NCBI RefSeq assembly: GCF_000024365.1
Contig: NC_013235.1
Coordinates: forward strand, 3,906,001-3,970,000
Direction of reading: 5' to 3'
Length of the DNA stretch: 64,000 nucleotides
From: Nakamurella multipartita DSM 44233
Lineage (GTDB): Bacteria; Actinomycetota; Actinomycetes; Mycobacteriales; Nakamurellaceae
In this document: in pieces, positions 54,325-63,878 of the stretch
How the letters are laid out: each line of letters starts with the position of its first letter
How positions within the stretch are numbered: the first letter of the stretch is position 1
Position numbers and translations under genes: made by a program
Notes under the pieces: model-generated
Told to the model about the DNA's origin: nothing
Seen by the model: the letters and a program-made list of their open reading frames with translations, nothing else
Database searches by the model: none

Positions 54325-55277
54325 TCGCGGAGTTCATCCGCCGCCACGCAGGCCGCCGGGAGGCCGGCGGTCTGCGGTGGGGAGTCGAGCCGATCTGCAA
54401 GGTCCTGTCCGAGCACCTGGGTCTGCGGATCGCCCCGTCCACCTACTACGAGCACGCCGCCCGGCCCGCCCAGACGCGGCCGGCCGCGGTGCGGGATGCG
54501 GCCCTGCTCGAGCAGATCCGCCGGGTCCACACAGAGAACAACCACGGCACCTATGGTGCCCGGAAGGTGTGGCTGCAGCTGAACCGGGAAGGCGTCTCGG
54601 TGGCCCGGTGCACCGTGGAACGGCTGATGCGCTCCGCCGGCCTGGTCGGTGTCCGCCGGGGCAAGATCAAGCGGACGACGGTCGCCGATCCGGGTGCGCA
54701 GCGGCCCGCTGACCTGGTGCAACGACGGTTCGGCGCGCTCGTGCCGGATCGTTTGTGGGTGGCCGACATCACCTACGTGAGTACCTGGTCGGGATGGGTG
54801 TACGTGGCGTTGGTGACCGATGCCTACGCCCGCCGCATCCTGGGCTGGCGGGTCGCGACCACGATGACCACACAGCTCGTCCTGGACGCGTTGGAGCAGG
54901 CCATCTGGACCCGTCAACGGGCCGACCGGACTGTGGAACACGTCGTGGCGCACAGCGACCGCGGGTCCCAGTACACATCCATCCGGTACTCCGAACGCCT
55001 CGCCGAGGTCGGCATCGCAGCATCGGTCGGCAGCGTCGGCGACTCCTACGACAACGCCCTGGCCGAAACAATCAACGGCCTGTACAAGGCCGAAGTGATC
55101 CGTCACCGCGGCCCCTGGCGCAGCATCGACTCCGTCGAATTCGCCACCGCCGAATGGATCGACTGGTACAACCACCGACGCCTGCACGAGTACTGCGGCG
55201 ACATCCCACCAGCCGAACTCGAGGACGCGTTCTACGCTCACCACCGAGCCCAGCAAACCGCCGGACTCACCGTTTGA
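54153..55277 (+). CDS. IS3-family OrfB, DDE transposase
   Basis: The frame is open from 54153, but the conserved protein begins near 54320 (FPLIAEFIRRHAGRREAGGL). It has the HTH_21 region (IRRVHTENNHGTYGARKVWL) and the rve core with LWVADITYVSTWSGWVYVAL, EHVVAHSDRGSQYTSIRYSE and SVGDSYDNALAETINGLYKA, including the DDE residues. It ends 30 bp before the right end. I did not pin down the slip heptamer. Confidence 0.9.
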   Translation: MGAAGRGRHRDPGRHLLGGVGRAAPAASGERRTQARQRHSEGSFGFLRGRARPAFPLIAEFIRRHAGRREAGGLRWGVEPICKVLSEHLGLRIAPSTYYEHAARPAQTRPAAVRDAALLEQIRRVHTENNHGTYGARKVWLQLNREGVSVARCTVERLMRSAGLVGVRRGKIKRTTVADPGAQRPADLVQRRFGALVPDRLWVADITYVSTWSGWVYVALVTDAYARRILGWRVATTMTTQLVLDALEQAIWTRQRADRTVEHVVAHSDRGSQYTSIRYSERLAEVGIAASVGSVGDSYDNALAETINGLYKAEVIRHRGPWRSIDSVEFATAEWIDWYNHRRLHEYCGDIPPAELEDAFYAHHRAQQTAGLTV

Positions 55278-55307
55278 GACAGCCTCCGGACACGCCGGGG
55301 GGATTCA

Positions 55308-58246
55308 TTGTCCAGCGATGACCTGTCCTGGGTCGCGGGCTTCAACCGGGTCGAGAACCGGTTGGGTGTGATGGTGCAGCTGTGCGCCTTGCCGTGGCTG
55401 GGCTGGATCCCGGACGACCTGAGCGCGTGCCCGGCAGCCGCCCTGGACCGCTTGGCCGCCGCATTGGCGGTCGCCCCTGATCAGGCGGCCGGCTTGCTGG
55501 TGGCCTATGGCGGCTGGCGGGGAGAGACCCGACGCACCCACCGGGCCCAGGTGCTGGCCCGGCTCGGCTGGCGCTGGTGTGCCGCCGGCGAGCGCAAGCA
55601 GCTCGATGAATTCCTGCTCGCCCGCGCGTTGGAGCACGACGCGCCCACGCTGCTGCTGCAGATGGCCTGCGACTGGCTACGCGGGGAACACATCGTCCGG
55701 CCGGCGGCCGACGCGCTGACGAGGCGGATCGCGTCCGCGCGTGATGCCGCCCGCGCGGAGACCTATCACCGGCTCCGACCGTTGCTGTCCCCGCCTCGGC
55801 CACGCCAGCTCGACGGGCTGCTCGACGTCGACCCGGATCTGGGGATCACCCGGCTGACCTGGCTGCGCCGCGGCGCGACGGCCGCGACCCCGGAGGTGCT
55901 CAAGGCCGAGATCGACAAGCTGGAATTCCTGCGTGGGCACGGCGCCGACACCCTGGACCTGTCCCGGCTGCCGGCCGGCCGGCGCCGGCTGCTGGCCGAG
56001 ATCGGCCGGCGTTCCACCAACCAAGCCCTGCAGCGTGCCGATGTCGACCGCCGGCATCCGGTGCTGCTGGCCACGCTCGCCGAGACCTACGTCGAGGTGC
56101 TCGACGAGCTGGTCCAACTGCTCGACCAGGCCCTGGCCGGCGCGGAGTCCCGCGCCCGGCACGAGCTGTCGCAGCGGCTGGTCGACCGCGCGAAGGCCGA
56201 AGCCGACCGCGCCCGGCTGCTCGATGAGATCCTCGACGTGCTGGCCGATCCGAGCGTCGCCGACGCCGCCGCCGGCCGCCTGGTGCGCCAACGGGTCGGT
56301 ATGCCGCGTCTGGTCGCTGCGCGCCGGCCCGCCGGGGAACGCGAGCAGCGCGACCACGGCCACTTCGATCTGCTCGCCGCCCGCTACAAATACCTGCGCA
56401 CCTTCACCCCAGCCGTGATTGCGTCGCTGCCGCTGACCGGCAACACCGCCAGCCCGGCCGTCAGGTCCCTGCTCGACGCAGTCGCCGTGCTGCGGGAGCT
56501 GAACACGGCCGGACGAAGCATGGTGCCCGACGACGCGGCCACGGCGGAGGCGACGTCATTCGTCCCGGCCCGCTGGCGCGACTACCTGGACGCGACCCGC
56601 GGACAGGGCCGCGGCGCGGCCTACCGGCACTACTGGGAACTCGCCGTGCTGTACGGGGTGCAGGCCGGGCTGCGTTCGGGTGACCTGTGGGTGCCCGGCT
56701 CACGCCGGTACACCGACCCCGCCGCCCTGCTGTTGCCGGTCGAGCGGTGGGCCGTCCAACGCGACGACTTCTGCACCCTCACCGGAGCCGACGCGAACCC
56801 GCACCGGCAACTCGACCGACTCGACGGCGAACTGCACTCGGCGATCGCCTCTCTGGAGGCCGTGCTGGCCGACCCCTCGGCCGAAGGCCTGGCCCGCCTC
56901 GGCGACGACGGTGATCTGATCGTGTCGCCGCTCGCCGCTGAGCAGGTCCCGGCCGCAGCGGACGAACTCGCCGCGGCGTGTGCCACCCGGCTACCGCGCG
57001 TGCAGCTGCCGGCACTGCTGATCGAGGTCGACCAGATGACCGGGTTCAGCCAGGAGTTCACCCATGCCGGCGGCGCCCAGCCCCGCAACCCTGATCTGCG
57101 CCGCAACCTGTACGCGGCGTTGATCACCTACGCCTGCAACCTCGGCTACGCCGGGATGGCCGACGCCTCCGGCATCTCCGAAGACCAACTGGCCTGGACC
57201 TCCCAGTGGTACCTGCGGCAAGACACGCTGCGCGCAGCAAACACCCGGCTGGTCAACGCCCACCACGCGAATCCACTCGCTGCCCTGTGGGGCGGCGGCA
57301 CCCTGTCCTCGTCCGACGGGCAACGGTTCCCGCAGCGCGGCCGCAGCCTCACCGCCCGCGCCCTGTCCCGGTACTTCCTCGACGAGGGCACCACCACTTA
57401 CACCCACGTCTCCGATCAACACTCCACGTACGGCACCAAGGTCATCCCGACGACCTGGCGCGAAGCCGTCGCCGTGCTGGACGAGATCTTCGGCAACCCC
57501 ACCGATCTGCCGCTCGGCGAGCACACCGTCGACACCGCCGGCCAAACGCTGGCGACGTTCGCGATCTTCCACCTCGCCGGGTTGCAGTTCTCCCCACGCA
57601 TCCGCGACATCGGCCGCCTACAGCTCTACCGCCTCGGCGCAGCATCGACCTGGCGCGCCCGCTACCCGCACGCCGGACCGCTGCTCGGCCAACCGATCCA
57701 GACCCAGCTGATCGCCGAGCACTGGAACGACATGCTCCGCCTGGTGGGCTCGATGAAGTTCGGGCACACCACCGCCAGCCTGCTCATCGCCAAGCTGCAC
57801 GCCAGCAGTCGGCAATCCAGCCTGGCCAGGGCGCTGCACGAGTACGGCCGGCTGATCCGCACGATCTACGTCTGCCGTTACGTCGCCGACGAAGAACTCC
57901 GTCGCCGGGTGCGGCGTCAGCTGAACAAGGGCGAGAGCCTGCACGCGCTGCGCCGCGACCTGTTCTTCGCCCACCAAGGCCACGTCCGCCGACGGCACCT
58001 CGACGACCAGATCGACCAGGCCCTGTGCCTGACCCTGGTGACCAACGCCTGCGTGCTGTGGACCACCACCTACCTCGCCGACGCGCTCGATGCCCTCCGC
58101 ATGGAAGGACATGACGTCGACGACGAGATCGCCGCCCACCTCACCCCGCGCAGCACGACCACATCAACTTCTACGGCACGTATTCCTTCGATCTCGACGC
58201 CGAACTACGCCGCGAAGGACACCGGCCACTCCACGTGACCGCCTGA
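55308..58246 (+). pseudogene. Tn3-family transposase, main part (IS3-split and frameshifted at its end)
   Basis: The frame continues as SSDDLSWVAGFNRVENRLGV and has the Tn3 catalytic domain: QLPALLIEVDQMTGFSQEFT, GGGTLSSSDGQRFPQRGRSL, TTYTHVSDQHSTYGTKVIPT, LVGSMKFGHTTASLLIAKLH. A TTG at 55308 allows a 976-residue frame. Near 58148 one base is missing. The original C-terminus QHDHINFYGTYSFDLDAELR is readable in another frame and would stop at 58244-58246, while the present frame ends at 58238. Both lesions point to a dead transposon; no resolvase or clear 38-bp ends were found. Confidence 0.85.
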
Positions 58247-58368
58247 CTAACCCAGCAAGATCACCAAAACACCCAGATCCGTTCCGTTGCTACGGCGACC
58301 CGGTGATGGTGGCGCGCTCAGTTTCTTCGACCGGCGGCCGCGAGGCTTGTTGATCAACTCCGGCGCCT

Positions 58369-60852
58369 TCAGGCGACGCCGTGATGATTGAGCACTGCCG
58401 GTCCGGCACATCCGCCCGATCCTCGTCGAGAAGCTACGGCAACCCCTGGTTGTCCGGTTGGGATCGTCATCGGTGGTGCGGTGAGCAGCAAGTCGATCGG
58501 CAAGCCGTCGCTGCCTGGGGACAGCGCCACCTGTTCCTTCTTGGCCTTGAGATGTTCCAAAGTGACCCGGAGCTGGTCGAGGTCGCCGAACCACTGTTGC
58601 TGCTGTGCTCGGTCGACTCGTTTGTGCAGGTCCTGTTCGATGGCGTCCAGGCGGCCGGCCTGGTCGGCGCTGACGTGCAGGTAGTCGCAGCGGATGCAGG
58701 CGTGTTCGTGGCTGCATCCGGTGCCGTAGGGGCGGGCGCAGTTGCCGAGCTCGACCCGGCGCCGGCCGAAGTGTTCGGCGAACTCCTGCAGTTCCTCCGG
58801 TGTTGTAGAGCGGTATTCGTCGGCGGGGCGTTGCGCGCGGCGCCGGGCGAGGTAGGAGTCGTAGGCGGCGAACACCTCCGTCGGGTAGGTCGCGACGTAG
58901 CCGCGGGTGGTGTTGATGTCGTCGTGACCGGCCAGTTGGGCGGCGATGTGGATGGGCAGCCCGTTGGTCACGGCGTCGGTGAGGAACAGGCGCCGGAAAT
59001 CGTGCGGGGTGAACCGGATCGGGGCGCCGTCGGTGTCGCGCAGTCCCGCGGCGACGGCGGCCTTGTCGAGTCGGTTGCGGACGAACGCCCCGCTCATCAC
59101 GGTGCGGCGGCCGCTGCCCAGTCGGCGTTGGAACAGGAACGGCAACGGTGTGCTGTAGGTGAGTTCGTACTCGTCCCGTCGGGAGACCAGGGGCAGCATC
59201 GGCCCGCGGTCGTCGACCGGCGCAGCCTGTTGGTGCGCCAGCTGCCGGGCCACGATCCGGCTCAACGCGTGGGTGAGTTGCGGGCTGGCCGGCAGGACCC
59301 GTTCCATGTTGGTCTTCGACGGCGCGATCTGGATCAGCGGCACGACCTGCCCGTCGGGTTTGCGGAACGCCCGGATCGACAGGTGAGTGAGCTCGAGCAT
59401 CTCCTCGATCCGGATACCGCTGTGCCGTAGCACTTCCACCGCCGCCCACGTCCAGAACGCGGCATCTTCCTCGGCGGTCAGATCAAGCTGCCGGCCATCC
59501 GGGGACAGCACGAACACCTGCGTTCGGGTGTAGCCGCCGGTGTGCGTGTTCGGCGCGACCCGCCAGGCCTGGCCGTCGAGTAGGAACTCTTCCCCGGCCG
59601 GGATCCCGGTCGCCGCCCGCAGCCGCTTCTCGGCGATTCGCAGGGTCTCGGCGATGCTGCTGACCAGTTGCGGCACCACCATCGTCAGGCTGCGGGTGCG
59701 GGCGGCCATCGCGGCGGTTTGCCGCTGCGTGTTCTGCCGTTGCATCCGGCTGGTCTCGCGGCCGTTGAACGGGCAGGGACGCGCCCATGGCGCCCAGCGT
59801 GCCGGGTCGTCGTGGGCCCAGGACGCGATGTCCAGGTAGAGCGCGCGGGCCGCGCTCACCACATGGCCGAGGTCCCGGCGGGGTTTCCCGTTGGGCAGCG
59901 TCGCGATCCGCTGCCGCCACTGGGTGGCCTCGCTGACCGTGAGCGCCAGGTCGGCCTTCCCCGGGTAGTGCCGCTGCAGGTCGCCCCAGAACAGCTTCAG
60001 CAACATCCTGGCCAGGCCCGCGATAGTGCTGTAATCGCAGGAGGTCTGCCGCTCGGTGAGGTAGTCGACGAACATCGCCGCGACCGCGGGATTCTCGACC
60101 CCGTGGTGGGCGACCAGCTGCGCCGGCGTCCGCTGTCGGACTCGCAGCACCTCACCCAGCTCGAACGGTTCCCCTGCCAACAGCCCGGCCCGCCGCGCGT
60201 ACGTCCAGGCCACGTACATCGCGCCGCGCATCCCGGCCTCGATCAGCACCTCCCGTTCGGCCAGGAAATCAGCCGCCCGCAACTCCGCCAGGGATCGGCC
60301 GGAGCTGATCGACATCCGGGACAGCTCGATCAACGTGACGACCCGGACCCGGATCGCTGGTGTGCCCGCCTCGAGCAGGTTCCGGATCCGGTCGAACAGG
60401 TCGGCGTCGTGATACGTCGTCCACAGACTCCACAACCGCGCCCGGCTCATCGACAACATCCACCGGGAGGTTGGTCGGATCGCCTGCAGGACAATGAGAG
60501 CGTCGATCGCCATCCGAGACACGTTGCGGGTCGTGCCGCTCATCGCCTGCAGCCACGCATTCCACCCGGACCCGTTGGGGCCACCGCCGGCGTCCCACCG
60601 CTGTCTCCACGTCACGCCGTCCTGTTGCTCCAGCCAGTCCAACACGCGGCGGGCTCCCCGGGCGCCTAACCCTCGACCGGCGGCGACCTGCGACGGTGGG
60701 AGGACCTCGGAGATCAACGCCCGGATAAGCGGCTCGAGCTGTTCGCGGTCCAAGCGGTCAAGACCGCCGGCGGCCAGCGCCGCCTGCACCGCCGGGACCG
60801 GCCGGCCGGGCCGCCACGTCTGCACCCGGCCGGTGTCCGGCGAGCCGGTCAC
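58369..60852 (-). CDS. Large tyrosine recombinase, TnpB-like
   Basis: The 827-residue protein has a long N-terminal region and a catalytic domain with Arg in VLRHSGIRIEEMLELTH, His-x2-Arg in FTPHDFRRLFLTDAVTNGLP and His/Tyr in LAGHDDINTTRGYVATYP. A Cys/His cluster (GNCARPYGTGCSHEHACIRC) follows, as in the other TnpB protein here. GTG 60852 overlaps the upstream stop as GTGA and fixes the start; a longer upstream frame is a shadow. It is only distantly related to the P-loop element's TnpB. Confidence 0.88.
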   Translation of the reverse strand: MTGSPDTGRVQTWRPGRPVPAVQAALAAGGLDRLDREQLEPLIRALISEVLPPSQVAAGRGLGARGARRVLDWLEQQDGVTWRQRWDAGGGPNGSGWNAWLQAMSGTTRNVSRMAIDALIVLQAIRPTSRWMLSMSRARLWSLWTTYHDADLFDRIRNLLEAGTPAIRVRVVTLIELSRMSISSGRSLAELRAADFLAEREVLIEAGMRGAMYVAWTYARRAGLLAGEPFELGEVLRVRQRTPAQLVAHHGVENPAVAAMFVDYLTERQTSCDYSTIAGLARMLLKLFWGDLQRHYPGKADLALTVSEATQWRQRIATLPNGKPRRDLGHVVSAARALYLDIASWAHDDPARWAPWARPCPFNGRETSRMQRQNTQRQTAAMAARTRSLTMVVPQLVSSIAETLRIAEKRLRAATGIPAGEEFLLDGQAWRVAPNTHTGGYTRTQVFVLSPDGRQLDLTAEEDAAFWTWAAVEVLRHSGIRIEEMLELTHLSIRAFRKPDGQVVPLIQIAPSKTNMERVLPASPQLTHALSRIVARQLAHQQAAPVDDRGPMLPLVSRRDEYELTYSTPLPFLFQRRLGSGRRTVMSGAFVRNRLDKAAVAAGLRDTDGAPIRFTPHDFRRLFLTDAVTNGLPIHIAAQLAGHDDINTTRGYVATYPTEVFAAYDSYLARRRAQRPADEYRSTTPEELQEFAEHFGRRRVELGNCARPYGTGCSHEHACIRCDYLHVSADQAGRLDAIEQDLHKRVDRAQQQQWFGDLDQLRVTLEHLKAKKEQVALSPGSDGLPIDLLLTAPPMTIPTGQPGVAVASRRGSGGCAGPAVLNHHGVA

Positions 60853-62048
60853 GGTGTCAAACCCGGGAACAGGACCTGCATGTCGTCCTGGTCGTAGCCC
60901 ACGGCCACGGTGGGCGCCGGCGCCGGCCGGGCCAGGTGCTCGTGCAAGCGGGTCACCAACTCGTCCAACCTGGCCGCGGAGTAGTCCGTCAACGTCGTCA
61001 GGCTGCGGTGCCGCATCAGCGTCTGCACATCCGTCAGTGACAACCGGTCGTCGGCCAACAGCCGATGCGCGAACGTGTGACGGAAGTCGTGCCAGGTGAT
61101 GTTCGTGCCGAGCTCCTGGTTGACCCGCTCCAGGACCTGACGCATCGCGAAATACGTCAACGGATGAGCCGGCCGACGGATCGTCATCCACACCGGGTCG
61201 TCGGGTAACCCCAGTGGTTGCGCCGCGAGGTAACGGCCAATCAACACCAGCGCCTCCGGCGCCAGCGGTATCCACACCCGACCCGGTCGACCCTTCGGAA
61301 CCACCGACACCACACCCAAGCCGACGTCGATCCCGTTGCGGACCATCGACAACAACTCGCTCGCCCGCGCCCCCGAACTCAACGCCACCGCGATCAGGGC
61401 ACGGTCCCGGTCATGCCGCAGAGCCGCGAACACACGCTGCAGCAACGGCTCGGACAGCGCGCGGGGTTGAGCGACCGGTTCCCGCTGCCGATAGGCCGGG
61501 CCGCCGACAGCCGCTCGTGCCGTGGACTGGCCGGGGAACCGGGTCACGCTCCGCCGCAGCGGCACCGGGCTCCGCAACGGGCCGAGATCGGCGTCGACGG
61601 CGTGCCGATAGAACTCGCTGAGCACCGACAACGCATGGTTGATGGTCCTGGGCGCATACCCCGCCGCTAGGTAGGCCTTGCCCGTCGCGGTGTTCACCGT
61701 CCCGGCCGGTGGCCGGCCACCCGCCGCTGTGCGCCGGTCGCGGGCTGGGTTGGCCGCCGTGCGCAGCCACCGCACGTAGTCGCGCACCTCGACCCTGCCG
61801 GCCTGCTGCCACGAAACGCCCACCGCGGCAAGGAAACGCAGCCACCGCAGAATGTCGTGGGCGTAGGAACGGCACGTCGCGGCGGAACACCCGCCGGCGA
61901 CAAGCTCGCCCCGGAAACTCACCCACGCCAGCACCGGCTCGCCGTCTGCGCCCAGCACCTCCCACGGACCCCGACCAGTCCGGTGGACCCGGCCGATCGT
62001 TGGAACACGAAGCATCGCGACATCGCGCGGCGCGGGCAACGAATCCAC
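60849..62048 (-). CDS. Tyrosine recombinase, TnpA-like
   Basis: The 399-residue protein has a SAM-like N-terminal domain (AATCRSYAHDILRWLRFLAA) and catalytic residues in VALSSGARASELLSMVRNGI, ITWHDFRHTFAHRLLADDRL and TLMRHRSLTTLTDYSAARLD. GTG 62048 is chosen for its GGGAGGTGG ribosome site. A longer frame to 62126 would begin in the element's terminal repeat. The gene pair is transcribed toward 58.4 kb. Confidence 0.88.
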   Translation of the reverse strand: MDSLPAPRDVAMLRVPTIGRVHRTGRGPWEVLGADGEPVLAWVSFRGELVAGGCSAATCRSYAHDILRWLRFLAAVGVSWQQAGRVEVRDYVRWLRTAANPARDRRTAAGGRPPAGTVNTATGKAYLAAGYAPRTINHALSVLSEFYRHAVDADLGPLRSPVPLRRSVTRFPGQSTARAAVGGPAYRQREPVAQPRALSEPLLQRVFAALRHDRDRALIAVALSSGARASELLSMVRNGIDVGLGVVSVVPKGRPGRVWIPLAPEALVLIGRYLAAQPLGLPDDPVWMTIRRPAHPLTYFAMRQVLERVNQELGTNITWHDFRHTFAHRLLADDRLSLTDVQTLMRHRSLTTLTDYSAARLDELVTRLHEHLARPAPAPTVAVGYDQDDMQVLFPGLTP

Positions 62049-62128
62049 CGGACCACCTCCCGCCACAGCATGCGCCGCCGACCCGCCCCAAGGCCGACAA
62101 CGCGCCCACGTTCGTGCAGTCAACAAGC

Positions 62129-62766
62129 GAGGCCTTGTTGGAGTCGATGGTGTCGCGGCGTTCGGCCCGCTTGGCTTCCCGCTGCGCGTCGGTCATCTCG
62201 CTCGGGTCGGGACGGCCGGCGCCGCTGCCCCAGCGGGTGTGGTGGCCGTGCTCCCGGAAGTTCTGGCAGACGACGTCGGTGGTCAAGCCCCGGGCAAGCA
62301 CCTCAGCGACCGCTCCTCCATCGCTCCGATCCACGTCGTCGTCATGGTCGTCCGGCTCGGGGTCGTCTGGGTCGTCGTCGGCTACGGTCCAGCCGGCGGG
62401 CACCTGGTCGGCCGGGAAGTAGTCGACGTCCTCCCGGACGACGACGGCGTGGCCGGGGCAACTGATGTGGTCCTGGTCCTGGATGCGGCGACCGGCCTAG
62501 TCGAGTAGGTGTTGCACGTACTCGGTGTGGTCGTGGTGCACTTCGGCCTCCTGCAGCACGGTGATGCCGGCAGCGTCGAGTTCAGCGGCGTAGGCATCGA
62601 TCCGGGCCTGCTCGTCGCGGCGGTCTCGCAGCTGCTGGGCGACATGGTCGAATCGGCCGGTCTTAGCCGCCGCGACCAGCGCCTTGACCGCCTCGGTGTC
62701 GGACTCGATTATGTGGACAACAGCGGGTGGCGGTCGGGTGTCGTACCAGCATGCTGTGGTGCCTGG
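62129..62766 (-). pseudogene. N-terminal part of a plasmid-type ParB protein, decayed
   Basis: The frame contains TACWYDTRPPPAVVHIIESD, TEYVQHLLD followed by a TAG stop (about 62499), then AGRRIQDQDHISCPGHAVVV, VCQNFREHGHHTRWGSGAGR and MTDAQREAKRAERRDTIDSN-KA, where the recombinase element begins. The last block is the conserved lead-in to the RSAEPVRR segment of plasmid ParB proteins, seen at 15671-16168. The TAG probably replaced a Glu codon. The true N-terminus is missing, cut by the element beginning near 62767. Confidence 0.65.
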
Positions 62767-63878
62767 ATGCGAGTCCAGGTGCATCGACAAGACGGTGTCG
62801 TGGCTGCGGTCGCCGTTGTCACGGCCGATGGTCTCGAGGTCGATTGCGCCGCCCGGTTCCTGCGGCACGTCCTTGATTCTGGGTGCAGCCCGAACACCGC
62901 GGCCGCCTACGGGTACGACTTGAAGTATCTGTTCGAGTTCCTCGCTGAACGTGGGCTCGATTGGCGGGACTTCCGACCTGCGGTGGCGTTGGAGTTCCTG
63001 GGCTGGCTTCGTCGGCGGCCTTCCCGACGGCCGGCGCAGCGGTTGGGGATCTCGGCGACAGTGCCCGCGGGCCGGCTGTTGGCGCCGGCGACGGTGGCCC
63101 GGGCATTGGCCACCGTGTCGAGCTTCTACGGGTGGGCCGTGATCGCCGAGGAGTTCGCGGGTGAGAACCCGATGCGTCGGCAGTCGGATCTGGCCTCGCT
63201 GATGCACCTGCCCGGCGGCAACCGTTCACGGGTGGAGCGAGCCGGCAACGACCGGTGTCCCGAGAGGTCCGGATCCGGCTGCCGATGCGGCTGCCCCGGC
63301 CGATGAGCGAGGCCGATGTGACCGCCCTGCTCGGCAGCCTGAAGAACCTGCGGGATCTGTCGATGGTGCTGTTGATGCTCGACGGTGGCCTCCGGCCGGG
63401 TGAGGTGCTTGGGTTGCAGCTGACCGACATCGCTTACGGGCGGCGGCGGGTGACCGTGCGCAAACGCGACGACCACCCCCGCGGCGCGCGGGGAAAGTCC
63501 CGCCAGGAACGGGTCGTTGATCTGGCCGAACCGCGCACATTGGACGCGGTCAGCCGATACGTACTCCACGAGCGGCCCCTCGATGCCGACAGCCCGTTCG
63601 TGTTCCTGGTCGGCGGCCGCGGCAGCCGCCGGGACGTGCCGTTGTCGTATGACGCGTTGGTGAGAATGTTCGCCCGCCGGCTCGACGCCCTGGGTCTGCG
63701 GTCACCGGACAAGACACCACACGCGCTGCGGCACACCCATGCCACCGCGATGTGGGAGGCGGGCATGCGAGAGATGGCTCTCCAGGCCCGGTTGGGACAC
63801 GCATCGCCGGAATCGACCCGGGTCTCTGATCACCAGGTCAGGGCCGAATACATCGCCGCGCTGGGCATGGACCGATGA
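62767..63878 (+). pseudogene. Tyrosine recombinase, TnpA-like, with a frameshift between its domains
   Basis: The first frame (from ATG 62767, MRVQVHRQDGVV) gives the SAM-like domain SGCSPNTAAAYGYDLKYLFE, FLAERGLDWRDFRPAVALEF, then loses frame near 63245 and stops at 63306. The second frame (from about 63255) gives the catalytic domain LLMLDGGLRPGEVLGLQLTD, TPHALRHTHATAMWEAGMRE, RLGHASPESTRVSDHQVRAE. The usual final tyrosine appears to be replaced (STRVSDH where STxxYxH is common). A single indel joins the halves into about 370 residues. It may be real decay or a sequencing error. Confidence 0.65.

Larger units (their letters stand above)
53947..55307 (+). mobile_element. IS3-family insertion sequence inside a Tn3-family transposase gene
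   Basis: The 1361-bp element has perfect 24-bp terminal inverted repeats starting TGAATCCCCCCGGCGTGTCC. The flanking 3-bp target duplication is TTG (53944-53946 and 55308-55310), typical of IS3. Both frames orfA and orfB are intact, so it may be active. Confidence 0.93.
58345..62128 (-). mobile_element. Two-recombinase Tn554-like element in a parB-like gene
   Basis: Ends are GCTTGTTGATCAAC at 58345 and, read inward from 62128, GCTTGTTGACTGCA. Both flanks carry GAG next to the element. It encodes a TnpA-size and a TnpB-size tyrosine recombinase on the minus strand with a GTGA overlap, and no TnpC-like gene. At the right end it cuts a parB-like gene after the NKA codons. The left flank does not continue that gene recognisably, so rearrangement has followed. 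Confidence 0.6.

Noticed and set aside
58247..59449. 400-codon minus-strand frame overlapping the TnpB-like gene
   Set aside because: Arg/Pro-rich shadow; the other frame has the catalytic recombinase motifs.
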